A stretch of DNA of 64,000 bases from Massilia forsythiae (GCF_012849555.1 NZ_CP051685.1:1364001-1428000), one strand, 5' to 3'. Counted from the first letter of the stretch, positions 37,179-47,384 are shown. Translations and numbers: made by a program. The notes: generated by a model not told the origin, from the letters alone.

Positions 37179-38246
37179 ATGAAAAAAAACCTGACCGCCA
37201 TCCTGCTGGCCGTTTGCACGGCCAGCGCGCATGGGCAAACCACGATTGCCGTGTACGGTCTGGTGGACGTTGGCTTGACGCATGAAAGCGGCGGCATGGC
37301 AGGCGGCGTCACCAAGCTCACCAGCGGGGTCGATGCCGGCTCGCGCCTCGGTATCAAAGGGCAGGAAGCGCTCGGCGGCGGCCTCGCCGCGCTGTTCTTG
37401 CTCGAAAACGGGTTCCAGGCCGACACCGGCGCCCTGGGCCAGGGCGGCTTGCTGTTCGGACGCCAGGCCTGGGTCGGTCTGCAGGGACGATACGGCACCG
37501 TGACCGCGGGCCGCCAGTACACACCGCAATACCTGAGCGTGGTACTCGCCGATCCCTTCGCTTCCGGAGGAGCGGGCGATACCAAAAACCTGATGGCGCC
37601 GACCGGCAATGCGGCAAGCCGCATGGACAATACGCTCAAATACGTGTCGCCCACGGTCGCCGGTTGGCACGCCGAACTGGCATACGGCGCCGGCGAAGGA
37701 AGCGACGGCAGCGCGGCGGGACGCCAGGCGGGCGCCGCGCTCGATTACGGGGCTGGCCCGCTGCGCATCCGGATCGGCCACCACAACCGCGACAACGACA
37801 CGGCGAGCGCGAAAGGCATGGGCCGTGCCGCCAATACGGTGGTCGCGGCCGTCTACGACTTCGGTTTCGCCAAGGCATACTGTGCCTATGGTATTAACAA
37901 GGGGACGAACAGCTCGCTTTTGCGCAACAACGCGAACCCGTACGGCCTCGCCGTCGTGCCGGTGCCGTCCCGCGACAGCCGCGACCTGCTGCTCGGGACC
38001 AGCGTGCCGATCGGAGCGCATACGCTGATGGCATCGTATATCCACAAGGACGACCGCAGCGTTCCGGACCGGGACGCCAGCCAATTCGCTCTGGGCTACC
38101 GCTATGCCCTCTCGAAGCGCAGCCTCCTGTATGCGTCGGCCGCCCATATCGCCAACCGGCATGGCGCCGGGTACACCGTCGGCAGCGCCATCGAAGGCGG
38201 CAGCGGCAACCGGGCGATCGACCTCGGCATCCAGCATGCCTTCTGA
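37179..38246 (+). CDS. Gram-negative porin (Burkholderiales OmpC-like family)
   Basis: An outer-membrane trimeric 16-stranded porin of 355 residues, the usual length. The signal peptide is residues 1-19 ([19 protein letters not shown]). Typical segments are [58 protein letters not shown] (loop-3 region) and [19 protein letters not shown]. It ends IDLGIQHAF with the terminal phenylalanine needed for outer-membrane assembly. ATG 37179 has AGGA 7 nt upstream; ATG 37158 would add seven residues before the signal. A GGAAAG-N6-CTTTCC inverted repeat at 37108-37125 could be an operator. It is followed 61 nt later by an aldehyde dehydrogenase gene. Confidence 0.92.
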   Translation: MKKNLTAILLAVCTASAHGQTTIAVYGLVDVGLTHESGGMAGGVTKLTSGVDAGSRLGIKGQEALGGGLAALFLLENGFQADTGALGQGGLLFGRQAWVGLQGRYGTVTAGRQYTPQYLSVVLADPFASGGAGDTKNLMAPTGNAASRMDNTLKYVSPTVAGWHAELAYGAGEGSDGSAAGRQAGAALDYGAGPLRIRIGHHNRDNDTASAKGMGRAANTVVAAVYDFGFAKAYCAYGINKGTNSSLLRNNANPYGLAVVPVPSRDSRDLLLGTSVPIGAHTLMASYIHKDDRSVPDRDASQFALGYRYALSKRSLLYASAAHIANRHGAGYTVGSAIEGGSGNRAIDLGIQHAF

Positions 38247-38307
38247 AGCCCCGCCACCGGACATGCGGCGCGGCGGCTCCTTCCATCCATTCACACAAGG
38301 AAAATAC

Positions 38308-39888
38308 ATGGACATCAATGGCGAGATGATCGTTGGCCGCTGCATCGTACGCGGGCGCGAAGGCAGCCTGCACGCGGTCGACCCGGCACTCGGCGCCGAG
38401 ATCGCGCCTGCTTTCGGCCTGGCCACGCTGGCCGATGCCGATACCGCCTGCCGCCTGTCGGAGCAAGCCTTCGACGACTACCGCGCCCTGCCGCTCGCGC
38501 AGCGCGCAGGCTTTCTGGACACCATCGCCGACCGCATCGTGGACCTGGGGGCGCCGCTCATCGAGCGCGCCCACCGGGAATCACGGCTGCCGCTGGCGCG
38601 CCTGGAAGCCGAACGTGGCCGGACCGTCAACCAGCTGCGCCTGTTCGCCAGCGTCGTACGCGATGGACTGTTCCTGGCGCCGACGCTGGATCAGGCGCTG
38701 CCGCAACGCACGCCGGCGCGTCCGGATTTACGCCTGCGCAAGATTCCACTCGGCCCGGTCGCCGTATTCGGCGCCTCCAACTTCCCGCTCGCATTCTCGG
38801 TCGCCGGCGGCGACACCGCGTCCGCGCTGGCCGCAGGCTGCCCGGTCGTGGTCAAGGCGCATGCCGCCCACCCTGGCACGTCGGAACTGGTCGGCAAGGC
38901 GCTGCGCCAGGCAGCCGAAGAATGCGGAATGCCGGCTGGCGTGTTTTCGATGTTGTACGACAACGGCCACCGCATAGGCCAGGCCCTGGTCGCTCATCCG
39001 GCCATCAAGGCCGTGGGATTCACCGGCTCGCGCCGCGGCGGCCTATCCTTGGCGGGCATCGCGCAGGCGCGCCGTGAGCCGATTCCCGTCTATGCCGAAA
39101 TGAGCAGCATCAATCCGTTGTTCCTACTGCCTGGCGCGCTGGCCGCGGACGGCGCCCGGCTGGCGCACGGGTTCGTGGAATCGCTGACGCTGGGTACAGG
39201 GCAATTCTGCACCAATCCGGGCCTGGTGATCGGACTCGCAGGGAAGGATCTGGACGCCTTCCGCACCGCCGCCGGCAGGGCGCTGGCGGCAAAGGATGCC
39301 GGCACCATGCTGAGCGCGGACATCCAGCGGGCCTATGCCGGCGCGGTGGCCCGCCACGCCGGAGTACCTGGCGTGACGGTGGTTGCCCGAGGCAAGGCTG
39401 AAGGCGCCGGCAGCGCCGCCCAGGCCGCGCTGTACGCATGCGATGCCGCCACCTATCTCACCACGCCCGCGCTGGAAGAAGAGATTTTTGGGCCCGCATC
39501 GCTGGTGGTCGCGTGCAACGACGTCGGGCAGATGCTCGAGATGGCGCGCCGTCTGGAAGGCCAGCTGACCGCCACCGTGCATGCCACACCCGGCGACCAG
39601 GCGCTGGCCGCGCGCCTGCTGCCGACCCTGGAGCGCAAGGCCGGCCGCATCCTGTTCAACGGTTTTCCGACCAGCGTCGAAGTCTGCCATGCAATGGTAC
39701 ATGGGGGACCTTTCCCCGCCACCACGGATGGCCGCAGCACCTCGGTCGGCGCCAGCGCGATCGAACGATTCCTGCGTCCCGTGTGCTACCAGGACCTGCC
39801 GGCCGACCTGCTGGCGCCGGAACTGCGCGAGGATAATCCGCTCGGCCTGACCCGCCTGGTCGACGGGCGCCTGCGCGTGGCGGGCTGA
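38308..39888 (+). CDS. aldehyde dehydrogenase, 2,5-dioxovalerate (ketoglutarate semialdehyde) dehydrogenase type
   Basis: An NAD(P)-dependent aldehyde dehydrogenase of 526 residues, the length of alpha-ketoglutarate-semialdehyde dehydrogenases that end the non-phosphorylating pentose, glucarate and hydroxyproline pathways. Motifs are [20 protein letters not shown] (coenzyme fold), [25 protein letters not shown], the catalytic glutamate in [14 protein letters not shown], the catalytic cysteine in [12 protein letters not shown], and [23 protein letters not shown] precedes the ATG at 38308. No sugar-acid dehydratase is adjacent, so the substrate is inferred from family shape. The porin upstream may import the corresponding sugar acid. 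Confidence 0.88.
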   Translation: MDINGEMIVGRCIVRGREGSLHAVDPALGAEIAPAFGLATLADADTACRLSEQAFDDYRALPLAQRAGFLDTIADRIVDLGAPLIERAHRESRLPLARLEAERGRTVNQLRLFASVVRDGLFLAPTLDQALPQRTPARPDLRLRKIPLGPVAVFGASNFPLAFSVAGGDTASALAAGCPVVVKAHAAHPGTSELVGKALRQAAEECGMPAGVFSMLYDNGHRIGQALVAHPAIKAVGFTGSRRGGLSLAGIAQARREPIPVYAEMSSINPLFLLPGALAADGARLAHGFVESLTLGTGQFCTNPGLVIGLAGKDLDAFRTAAGRALAAKDAGTMLSADIQRAYAGAVARHAGVPGVTVVARGKAEGAGSAAQAALYACDAATYLTTPALEEEIFGPASLVVACNDVGQMLEMARRLEGQLTATVHATPGDQALAARLLPTLERKAGRILFNGFPTSVEVCHAMVHGGPFPATTDGRSTSVGASAIERFLRPVCYQDLPADLLAPELREDNPLGLTRLVDGRLRVAG

Positions 39889-39944
39889 GACCACGCAGGT
39901 GCAGCGTGGAGGACGATGGCGTCCGCCCGGTAGCCAAGTTGCGA

Positions 39945-39973
39945 TGCACGCCGGGCGGCGTACCCGGCGTGCA
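39945..39973. terminator. hairpin between convergent aldehyde dehydrogenase and ychF
   Basis: A perfect 11-bp inverted repeat TGCACGCCGGG (39945-39955) / CCCGGCGTGCA (39963-39973) with a 7-nt loop lies in the 90-nt gap between the two stops. It lacks a T-run in either direction, so it may be a Rho-assisted or 3'-protecting hairpin rather than a canonical terminator. Confidence 0.45.
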
Positions 39974-39978
39974 CGTGA

Positions 39979-41070
39979 TCAGACGTTGAACAAGAAGTTC
40001 AACACATCCCCATCCTTGACCACGTATTCCTTGCCCTCGGCGCGCATCTTGCCCGCTTCCTTGGCGCCGCTCTCGCCCTTCAGCGCGATGAAGTCGTCGA
40101 ACGCAATCGTCTGCGCACGGATGAAGCCGCGCTCGAAGTCGGTGTGGATCACGCCGGCCGCCTGCGGCGCGGTGGCGCCGATCGGCACGGTCCAGGCGCG
40201 CACTTCCTTGACACCGGCGGTGAAGTAGGTCTGCAGGCCGAGCAGCTTGAAGGCGGCGCGGATCAGGCGGTCCAGGCCCGGCTCTTCCATGCCCAGGTCG
40301 GCCAGGAACTCGGTCTTGTCGGCGTCGTCCAGGTTGGCGATCTCGGCTTCGATGGCGGCGGAAATCGCCACGATCGGGGCGTTCTGCTTGGCGGCGAATT
40401 CGGTCAGCTGGTCCAGCAGCGGGTTGTCGGTGAAGCCGCTTTCCGACACGTTGGCCACGTACATGGCCGGCTTGGCGGTGATCAGGTGCAGCGGGTAGAT
40501 CAGCGCCAACTGGTCGGCGTCCAGGCCCATGGTACGGACCGGCAAGCCTTCGTTCAGGTGCGGCAGCACCTGCTCCAGGATGGCGACCAGCTTGATCGCG
40601 TCCTTGTCGCCGGCGCGCGATTTCTTTTGCTCGCGGTGGATCGCCTTTTCGACGGTGCCGAGGTCGGCCAGCGCCAGTTCGGTCTGGATCACGATGATGT
40701 CGTCGATCGGGCTGACCTTGCCGGCCACGTGGATGACGTTCGGGTCTTCGAAGCAGCGCACCACGTTGACGATGGCGTCGGTCTCGCGGATGTGCGACAG
40801 GAACTGGTTGCCCAGGCCCTCGCCCTTCGACGCGCCGGCCACCAGGCCCGCGATGTCGACGAACTCGACGATCGCTTTCACGACACGCTCGGGCTTGACG
40901 ATCTCGGACAGCTGGTCGATGCGCGGGTCCGGCACCTCGACCACGCCGACGTTCGGCTCGATGGTGCAGAACGGGTAGTTTTCAGCCGGGATGCCGGCCT
41001 TGGTCAGGGCGTTGAACAGGGTGGACTTGCCGACGTTGGGCAGGCCGACGATGCCGCATTGGAGACTCAT
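39979..41070 (-). CDS. ychF: redox-regulated ATPase YchF (Obg-like)
   Basis: A conserved P-loop ATPase of the Obg/TRAFAC class that binds ribosomes and takes part in oxidative-stress control. It has 363 residues. G1 is [17 protein letters not shown] (residues 6-22), G3 is [20 protein letters not shown], and the G4 position is non-canonical, as is usual for this ATP-preferring family. The C-terminal TGS domain (about 280-363) ends in VLNFLFNV. In many proteobacteria ychF follows pth; here the two are about 6 kb apart. Confidence 0.97.
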   Translation of the reverse strand: MSLQCGIVGLPNVGKSTLFNALTKAGIPAENYPFCTIEPNVGVVEVPDPRIDQLSEIVKPERVVKAIVEFVDIAGLVAGASKGEGLGNQFLSHIRETDAIVNVVRCFEDPNVIHVAGKVSPIDDIIVIQTELALADLGTVEKAIHREQKKSRAGDKDAIKLVAILEQVLPHLNEGLPVRTMGLDADQLALIYPLHLITAKPAMYVANVSESGFTDNPLLDQLTEFAAKQNAPIVAISAAIEAEIANLDDADKTEFLADLGMEEPGLDRLIRAAFKLLGLQTYFTAGVKEVRAWTVPIGATAPQAAGVIHTDFERGFIRAQTIAFDDFIALKGESGAKEAGKMRAEGKEYVVKDGDVLNFLFNV

Positions 41071-41261
41071 GGGAAGCTTTCTGGGGTCGAATGACGAAAC
41101 CGCATATTGTAACGCCGATGGCTGCGGATGGCCGCAACCTGAGCGCAAAACGGGGGAAAAGTGCGGCTTTTCGAGGCAACGCCAGGCGCGTTAAAATTTG
41201 GTCAACGAGTTTCTATTGGTGCTGGCGTCGAATCGCGGTCGGCGTCCTCGATTAGCGACGT

Positions 41262-41290
41262 ATGGGTCCCCGCCTTCGCGGGGACGACGG
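41262..41290. repeat. single arm of the palindromic repeat family
   Basis: The arm starts ATGGGTCCCCGCCTTCGCGG and ends GACGACGG. It is the right-arm form of the pairs found elsewhere in the window, without a partner nearby. It lies in the gap upstream of ychF and downstream of the patatin gene. Confidence 0.75.
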
Positions 41291-41301
41291 GGTTGCCGGC
41301 C

Positions 41302-42399
41302 TTATAGCGGACGGACTAGCGCCACGTCCGGGTTTTGAACGAAGGCCGCGAACTCGTCGCGCAAGCGCTCGCCCTCTTCCATCGCCCGTCCCCACGCGCG
41401 GATGCGCGCGTCGTGGTCCAGGCCGTAGAACTGGAAATCGCTGCGGTCGATGAGCTTCCCGCGCGGCAGGCGGCCCAGGAACGACGGGCTGGGCGCCACG
41501 ATCAGCACGTTGTCGAGCCAGCCGCGGTTGGGCCCGCGCGCGGTGCGGCGCCAGCGCATCGACTTGTCGAGCCAGCCGGGAATCACGTGCTCGCTGAAGT
41601 GCGGGTACAGCACCAGCGCGTCCGGCGCCTGCCGTTCCATGCGCGCATAGGGCAGCGCCAGGTGATAGTCGATCAGGCCGCCGTCCCAGTAGTGGCCGGG
41701 TGGCGCCCCGGGCAGGTCGCGCACCGGCGGCATCAACAGCGGCAGCGTGCCGGACGCCAGCAGGCCGGGCGCCAGGTTGGCCGCCGTCAGCGGCGTGAAA
41801 TGGGTGGTGAAGCGGTCGAAGCGCTCGCGCAGCCAGGGCGCTTCGACGCGGGCGTCGCCGATCACCACGCGCTCCATCAGGTGCGCCAGGCGTTCGCGCG
41901 AGACGGCGTTGCGCAGGGCCGCCAGGGCAAAGCCGCGCAGTTCGGCGCGCCGGCCCGCGGGCGCTTCCAGCGCGCGCCGGCCGCGCACCGTCAGCAGGTG
42001 CAGGCGGTAGTGCGGGTGGTTGACGATATCGTCCTCGTGGCCGCGTACGAAGGCGCGCAGCAGCTCCTGCACCACCTCGTCGATTTGCCGCTGGGTCGGC
42101 TTGGTGCTGGCGTAGCGCTGGCCGCTGTACAGCTCGCCCAGGCGCGCGAAGGCCTGTACCGGATCGCGCTGGCAGGCGGCGGCCATGCGCCAGGCGCCGA
42201 TCGAGGAACCGATCAACAGGCGCTCGCGCGGGGCGCTTGGCAACCAGCTGCCGAACAGGAACTGGTCGAGTGCGCGGAAGATCAGGCCCTTGGGTCCGCC
42301 GGCCGCGGCCGGCACCACGGCGATGTCGGCGGCGCGCAGGCCGTATTTGCGGATGCGGGCCAGCGCGCGCGGGCCGGCGTGGAAGGTCAGTGCGCTCAT
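41302..42399 (-). CDS. patatin-like phospholipase
   Basis: A predicted lipid acyl hydrolase of 365 residues. The oxyanion glycine-rich loop is AAAGGPKGLIF (about 32-42), the nucleophile is in LIGSSIGAWRMA (G-x-S-x-G), and the catalytic aspartate is in YWDGGLIDYHLA (DGG). There is no signal peptide, so it is probably cytosolic or membrane-associated. The substrate is unknown. It diverges from the DUF3857 gene and has no effector-type secretion genes nearby. Confidence 0.88.
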   Translation of the reverse strand: MSALTFHAGPRALARIRKYGLRAADIAVVPAAAGGPKGLIFRALDQFLFGSWLPSAPRERLLIGSSIGAWRMAAACQRDPVQAFARLGELYSGQRYASTKPTQRQIDEVVQELLRAFVRGHEDDIVNHPHYRLHLLTVRGRRALEAPAGRRAELRGFALAALRNAVSRERLAHLMERVVIGDARVEAPWLRERFDRFTTHFTPLTAANLAPGLLASGTLPLLMPPVRDLPGAPPGHYWDGGLIDYHLALPYARMERQAPDALVLYPHFSEHVIPGWLDKSMRWRRTARGPNRGWLDNVLIVAPSPSFLGRLPRGKLIDRSDFQFYGLDHDARIRAWGRAMEEGERLRDEFAAFVQNPDVALVRPL

Positions 42400-42557
42400 C
42401 CGGGGATTATCGCAGGAAGCGTGCGGCGGCGCCGTCCGGTGCCGGCTGGAAGTCCGGGCCGGTGCAGACGGGCACGCTTGCGCTGCCTCAAGCGTTCAAG
42501 CTTGCGCTTTCGTAACATGGTCCGGTTGCCCTGAGGGCCGATCGATCCGGAGCATGC

Positions 42558-44414
42558 ATGCTTTACAGATATTGCGCGCTGCTATTCCTGGGCTGCCTGT
42601 TCGCCTGCGCGCAGGCGCTGGCGTTCGACACCGGCACCGATCCGTCGGTGGTCATCGAACGCCACATCCAGCATTACGTGGTCGAACCGAGCGGCGCCTA
42701 CCTGCTCACCGTGGAGCAGGCCAAGACCATCGTCGAGCAGCGCGCGGTACAGGCGCACGGCCAGTTCTCCATCGTCTACAACCAGACGCTCGACCAGGTG
42801 CTATCGGTCGAGGCGTACACGCAAAAGCCGGATGGGCGGCGCGTGGCGGTGCAGCCGGGCCAGGTCAAGGACCAGCAGGAACCGGCCTCGCTGGAAGCGC
42901 CGATGTTCCAGGACACGCGCCTGAAGATCGTGGTGTTTCCCGAGGTGGCGGTGGGCGACCGCCTGGTGGTACGCTACGCGCTGCGGCGCGCCACGCCGCT
43001 GTTTCCCGGCCATTTCGAAGACCTGTCCTCTTCTCCCTTCCACCTGCAGCGCAACTACGTGCTCGTCTACGACATGCCGGCCGCGATGCCGCTGTACGCC
43101 GATGCCGCCGGCTTCGTTGCCGAGACGCCGGACGAAGCGCCGCCACCGGGCCGCAAGCGCTACCAGTGGCGCTACGTCAACGGCGACAACGACCGCATCG
43201 AGGCCGATTCGGTCAGCTACCTCGACTACGGCAAGCGCCTGGCCGTGTCGACCTTCCCCGACTACCCCGCCTTTGCCGCCGCCTTCCGCCGCGCCGCCGC
43301 CGGCGCCGCCAGGCCTTCCCCGGCGGTCGCGGCGCTGGCGCGCCAATTGAGTGCCGGCCTGCCGGACGCGCGCACGCGCGCCCAGGCGCTGTCCGACTGG
43401 GTGCGCCGCAACATCCGCTACGTCGGCGTCTACATCGGGCCGGGCGGCGTGGTGCCGCACCCGGCCGCCACCGTGCTCGCCAACCGCTACGGCGACTGCA
43501 AGGACCACGCCGCGCTGCTGCAGGCGTTGCTGGCGGCCGTCGGCATCGACGCCACCGGCGTGCTGGTCAACAGCGGCAACGCCTACCGCCTGCCGCAAGC
43601 GCCCACGCTGGGCGTGTTCGACCACATGATCGTCTATGTACCGTCGCTGGGCCTGTACCTCGATCCGACCGCCGATGCGCTCAGCGCCGGCTACCTGCCG
43701 GCGACGGTCCTCGGCAAGCCGGCGCTGCTGCTGAACGACGGTTCCTTCGCGATGACGCCGATCCTGCAGCCGGAAACCAGCCGCACCAGCGCCTTTTTTA
43801 CCATCCGCCGAGACGGCCGCAGCAGCTTCAAGGTGAGCAAGACCGCCACCGGCGCCATCGCCGAGCCCTACCGCAAGACCGTGCGCGACACCCGTCCGGC
43901 CGAGCGCGACCAGCTGGTGCGGCGCATGCTGCAGGGCGTCGGCCAGAAGAGCCGCGGCGTGTTCGACGCCGGCCTGCTGGACGGCAGCGGCGACGAGTAC
44001 AGCATGTCGTTCTCGGGCAGCGCCGACGGCTTTGCCGCCTTGCCCGGGCCGAGCGCGCTGCCGACCAGCTACGATGTATGGGGCGGCCTGGGCGATGCGG
44101 TGGCGGCGCTGGCGCAGGAAAAGACGCGGCGCCAGGAATTCGTCTGCCCGGCCGTCGACAACGAGGAGCAGACCGGCTTTCGCTTGCCGAAGGGCGTGCG
44201 CATCCTGGCGCTGCCGAAGGCCACCAGCCTGATGGACGGCGGCATGTATTACCGCGCCACCTATGCGCGCCAGGGCAGCACCATCCTGGTCAAGCGGCGC
44301 TTCACGTTCCGCCACGGCCGCGCCACCTGCTCGCCCGACGACTACCGCGCCATGCAGCCGGCGCTGGAGCGGATCATGCGCGACCTGCGCAGCCAGATCG
44401 TGATCGCGGGTTGA
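42558..44414 (+). CDS. DUF3857 and transglutaminase-like domain exported protein
   Basis: A periplasmic protein of 618 residues with a signal peptide (MLYRYCALLFLGCLFACAQALA). A DUF3857 domain spans about 55-215. A transglutaminase/protease-like domain (about 270-390) has an intact Cys-His-Asp triad: RYGDCKDHAALL (Cys), FDHMIVYV (His) and LYLDPTADAL (Asp). A beta-rich C-terminal region follows. Such proteins are widespread in Bacteroidetes and proteobacteria, and their reaction is unknown. GGAG lies 5 nt before the ATG. A paired palindromic repeat begins 4 nt after its stop. Confidence 0.88.
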   Translation: MLYRYCALLFLGCLFACAQALAFDTGTDPSVVIERHIQHYVVEPSGAYLLTVEQAKTIVEQRAVQAHGQFSIVYNQTLDQVLSVEAYTQKPDGRRVAVQPGQVKDQQEPASLEAPMFQDTRLKIVVFPEVAVGDRLVVRYALRRATPLFPGHFEDLSSSPFHLQRNYVLVYDMPAAMPLYADAAGFVAETPDEAPPPGRKRYQWRYVNGDNDRIEADSVSYLDYGKRLAVSTFPDYPAFAAAFRRAAAGAARPSPAVAALARQLSAGLPDARTRAQALSDWVRRNIRYVGVYIGPGGVVPHPAATVLANRYGDCKDHAALLQALLAAVGIDATGVLVNSGNAYRLPQAPTLGVFDHMIVYVPSLGLYLDPTADALSAGYLPATVLGKPALLLNDGSFAMTPILQPETSRTSAFFTIRRDGRSSFKVSKTATGAIAEPYRKTVRDTRPAERDQLVRRMLQGVGQKSRGVFDAGLLDGSGDEYSMSFSGSADGFAALPGPSALPTSYDVWGGLGDAVAALAQEKTRRQEFVCPAVDNEEQTGFRLPKGVRILALPKATSLMDGGMYYRATYARQGSTILVKRRFTFRHGRATCSPDDYRAMQPALERIMRDLRSQIVIAG

Positions 44415-44417
44415 CCG

Positions 44418-44544
44418 CCGTCCTCCCCACGAAGGCGGGAACCCATACACAGGATCTACAATCGATCCTGCATGCATTGCGCATCCGGTCCAACGATCGA
44501 TTTTGCTTGCGCGGCATGGGTCCCCGCCTGCGCGGGGACGACGA
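44418..44544. repeat. paired palindromic repeat, copy B
   Basis: The left arm at 44418-44446 (CCGTCCTCCCCACGAAGGCG, with a few changes) and the right arm at 44516-44544 (ATGGGTCCCCGCCTGCGCGG) surround 69 nt. It lies between the convergent DUF3857 and GNAT genes. Confidence 0.85.
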
Positions 44545-44572
44545 GCCATAGGATGCATCGCAGAAGCGGCAA

Positions 44573-45160
44573 TTACACCGATGCCCCGCGCCGCACTTGT
44601 AATCCAGCCACCGCCTCGTCGCTCAAGTCGAAGCGCAGATCGACCCGGTCGCGCCCCGAACGGTAGCCGCCCGGCCAGCGCGCGATCTCGACGAAGCCGC
44701 AGCGCGCGAAAAAGCCGGCGGTGTGCGGGTGCGTGTCGACGGTCACGTAGCGCGGACGCTGGCGGCTGGCCGCCATGTGCAGCAGGCGGAATTCCAGCAG
44801 CATGCGGCCGACGCCGGTGCCGTGGCGGTCGGCGCGCACCAGGCCGAACACCAGCGTGCCGAGATTGTAGAAATCGGACAGCTCGTAGCCGCCGAAGGCG
44901 ACCACCTCTCTACCGTCCACCACCACGAACAGCGGTCCGTCCGGCTCGTCCAGGCAGGAACGCAGCCAGGCTTCTTCCGACGCCGGAAAATGGTCCGGCA
45001 CGTTGCTGCGGAAGGCGGCCAGCACCGCCTTGCGGTCGTCCCTGCGGTAGGGCCGGATGCGCAGCCCGGCAGGCCGCAGCCGCTTTCCCGCGCCGCCCGC
45101 CCTGGCCTGCCGCGCGCTGGCCGCGCCATCGTTCATATCGTCCTGCAACTCATCCTTCAT
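44573..45160 (-). CDS. GNAT family N-acetyltransferase
   Basis: A 195-residue acetyl-CoA-dependent acyltransferase. The GNAT domain spans about 32-175, with the acetyl-CoA pyrophosphate loop ADRHGTGVGRMLLEF (R/Q-x-x-G-x-G) and HPHTAGFFARCGFVE. The first about 30 residues are a basic, disordered extension. AAGGAG sits 5 nt before the ATG at 45160, which supports that start. The acceptor is unknown. It diverges from the HD/LuxR regulator with only 38 nt between the starts. Confidence 0.88.
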   Translation of the reverse strand: MKDELQDDMNDGAASARQARAGGAGKRLRPAGLRIRPYRRDDRKAVLAAFRSNVPDHFPASEEAWLRSCLDEPDGPLFVVVDGREVVAFGGYELSDFYNLGTLVFGLVRADRHGTGVGRMLLEFRLLHMAASRQRPRYVTVDTHPHTAGFFARCGFVEIARWPGGYRSGRDRVDLRFDLSDEAVAGLQVRRGASV

Positions 45161-45198
45161 GCGTGCTCCTTGTCCATGCGTGCATTGCCCGCTACATT

Positions 45199-46635
45199 AT
45201 GCCCATGCAAGGCGAAGAAACCATCACCGTCGAAGATGCCGTGCAGGTGCTGGCCCTGGTCGGCGACCTCAGCATGGGCTTGCCGCCGGATCACTCGATC
45301 CGCACGGCGCGCCTGGCCGCGCGCCTGGCGCAGGAAAACGGCGATGCGGTGGATGCCTGCAGCGCCACGCGCCTGGTGGCGCTGCTGCGCTGGTCGGGCA
45401 GCACCGCCACGGCGAGCGGCTTCGCCAACCTGCTGGGCGACGACGTCGCCGGGCGCCTGGCGATGGTCACGCGCGCCCTGCCCGGCAATCCCAACCTGAC
45501 CTTGCCGAACGTGCTGCCGCTGGCGCACACGCAGTGCGAGGTGGCGGGCGACATCGCGGTATCGCTGCAGCTGCCGCCCGCGGTCGAGGAAAGCCTGCGC
45601 CACCTGTTCGGCGGCGCCCGCCGCGGCGACATGCAGGACGTGCTGTTCGCGCCGAACATCCCGCGCTCGGTGTTCTACGTGCGCCTGGCCGGCGACCTGG
45701 AAATGCTGGCGCCCGCACACGGCACCGGCGGCGCCCTGCGCCTGATCGGCGAGCGCGCCGGCGTCAAGTATCCGGTATCGCTGGTACAGCGCCTGGCGCC
45801 GCATGCGCAGGCCTGGCTGGACGAACTCGGCGAGCCGACCTGCGCCGCCGACTATTCCGGCCACGACCGCCTGGTCGCACTGAGCATCGTGGCCGACGTG
45901 ATCGAACTGAAGCTGCCCTGGCTGGCCGGCTACTCGCGCCGCGTGGCCGCGCTGGCGCGCCGCAGCGCGGGATTGGCCGGGATGCTGGCGCTCGAGGAGC
46001 GGCCGCTGGTGCGCGCCGCGCTGCTGCACGGCATCGGCCGGGTGACGGTGCCGAACCCGGTGTGGACGCGGCCCGGCAAGCTGGCGCCGGCCGACTGGCT
46101 GAAGGTGCGCCAGGTGCCGTTCTGGACCGCGCGCGCCGGCGCCCAGCTGCCGGCGATCGGCGCCGACGCCGCGCTCGGCTCGCTGGTCTACGAACGCCTG
46201 GACGGCAGCGGCTACTACCGCAAGCTGCGCGCGGATCGCCTCGGCATGCAGGAGCGCTTGCTGGCCACGGCAGCCGCCTGGACTGCGCTGCGCGCGCCGC
46301 GGCCGTGGCGCGCGGCGCATGGCGAGGCGGCGGCGGCGACCCTGCTGACGGCGCAGGCGGCCGCCGGACGCTTCGACCGCCATGCGGTGGCGGCGGTGAT
46401 CGCGGCGGCGCAGGCGGCGCGCAGCCCGGCGCCGGTACGCGATGCGCTGCTGTCCGAGCGCGAGATCGAAGTGCTGCGCCACATCAGCCTGGGCGAAACC
46501 AGCCGCGAAGCGGCGCGCGCCATGCGCATCAGTCCGGCCAGCGTGCACAGCCACGTCGAGACCATCTTCGAGAAACTGCGATCGAGATCGCGTCCGGCGA
46601 TGACGCTCAAGGCCTTGGCGCGCGGGTTGATTTGA
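45199..46635 (+). CDS. LuxR-type regulator with degenerate HD-GYP domain
   Basis: A 478-residue protein with an N-terminal and central region resembling tandem HD/HD-GYP phosphohydrolase modules and a C-terminal LuxR/GerE HTH (about 415-475, LLSEREIEVLRHISLGETS). The catalytic HD motif is ALLHGIGRV (Asp replaced by Gly), the HP position is VPFW, and the HHE of HHExxDGxGYP is VYE in VYERLDGSGYY. At least three metal ligands are therefore missing, so it is unlikely to hydrolyse cyclic di-GMP. It may instead bind a ligand and control transcription. The start at 45199 (MPMQGEETITVEDA) has no strong Shine-Dalgarno; 45205 is an alternative. Confidence 0.8.
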   Translation: MPMQGEETITVEDAVQVLALVGDLSMGLPPDHSIRTARLAARLAQENGDAVDACSATRLVALLRWSGSTATASGFANLLGDDVAGRLAMVTRALPGNPNLTLPNVLPLAHTQCEVAGDIAVSLQLPPAVEESLRHLFGGARRGDMQDVLFAPNIPRSVFYVRLAGDLEMLAPAHGTGGALRLIGERAGVKYPVSLVQRLAPHAQAWLDELGEPTCAADYSGHDRLVALSIVADVIELKLPWLAGYSRRVAALARRSAGLAGMLALEERPLVRAALLHGIGRVTVPNPVWTRPGKLAPADWLKVRQVPFWTARAGAQLPAIGADAALGSLVYERLDGSGYYRKLRADRLGMQERLLATAAAWTALRAPRPWRAAHGEAAAATLLTAQAAAGRFDRHAVAAVIAAAQAARSPAPVRDALLSEREIEVLRHISLGETSREAARAMRISPASVHSHVETIFEKLRSRSRPAMTLKALARGLI

Positions 46636-46653
46636 TCGGGTGCGGCGGCCGCG

Positions 46654-47238
46654 TCAATCGGTATGCAGCTGCGTCGTGGCCGCGTTCATCTTGCCTTCGC
46701 AAACCATCGGGACGATGCGCAGCGCCTTGTCGATGGCTTCCTCGATCAGCGACTGCTCTTCGCGGCGCGGGCGGTGCAGCACGAAGTCGGCCACGTTCTG
46801 CTGCAGGTTCAGGGTGCGCGGGTGGCCGATGCCCAGGCGCAGGCGCCAGTAATCCTGGGTGCCGAGGCTTGACGTGATGTCCTTCAGCCCGTTGTGTCCA
46901 CCGGAAGAACCGCCGCGCTTGAGCTTGGCCGCGCCGGGCGGCAGGTCGAGTTCGTCGTGCACCACCAGGATTTCTTCCGGCGCCACCTTGAAGAAGCGCG
47001 CCAGCGCGCCCACCGACTGGCCGGAACGGTTCATGAAGGTCAGCGGTTCCAGCAGCCACACGTCCTTGCCGGCAATCGAGGTCTTGGCGACCATGGCGTT
47101 GAAGCGCGACTCGCGTTGCAGGTGGCAGCCGGGCAAAGAATGGGCGAGGTTGTCGACCAGCCAGAAGCCGGCGTTGTGGCGGGTTTGTTCGTATTCCGGG
47201 CCGGGGTTGCCGAGGCCGACGATCAGGCGGATGTGCAT
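46654..47238 (-). CDS. pth: peptidyl-tRNA hydrolase
   Basis: Releases tRNA from prematurely dropped peptidyl-tRNA. It has 194 residues, the normal length. The N-terminal [21 protein letters not shown] carries the catalytic histidine. [21 protein letters not shown] and GGHNGLKDI are the other Pth signatures. It follows rplY on the same strand but is separated from it by an intrinsic terminator at 47301-47334. Confidence 0.97.
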   Translation of the reverse strand: MHIRLIVGLGNPGPEYEQTRHNAGFWLVDNLAHSLPGCHLQRESRFNAMVAKTSIAGKDVWLLEPLTFMNRSGQSVGALARFFKVAPEEILVVHDELDLPPGAAKLKRGGSSGGHNGLKDITSSLGTQDYWRLRLGIGHPRTLNLQQNVADFVLHRPRREEQSLIEEAIDKALRIVPMVCEGKMNAATTQLHTD

Positions 47239-47300
47239 GAATGGGTTTGATCTGCGTATAAAACCCGATTATCGCGGAAAACCGCCGGCGCCAGATGCCA

Positions 47301-47334
47301 AAAAACCCGCCGGACGCGCGTCGGGCGGGTTTTT
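47301..47334. terminator. intrinsic terminator between rplY and pth
   Basis: The stem AACCCGCC (304-311) / GGGCGGGTT (323-331 of this block) has runs of A on the left and T on the right, so it works on either strand. In the genes' direction (minus) it ends the rplY transcript 50 nt after its stop. Confidence 0.88.
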
Positions 47335-47384
47335 CTTGTCGCCGGCATCGCCACCGCGCGAGGCGGCGGCGTCATGCAGGTCGA

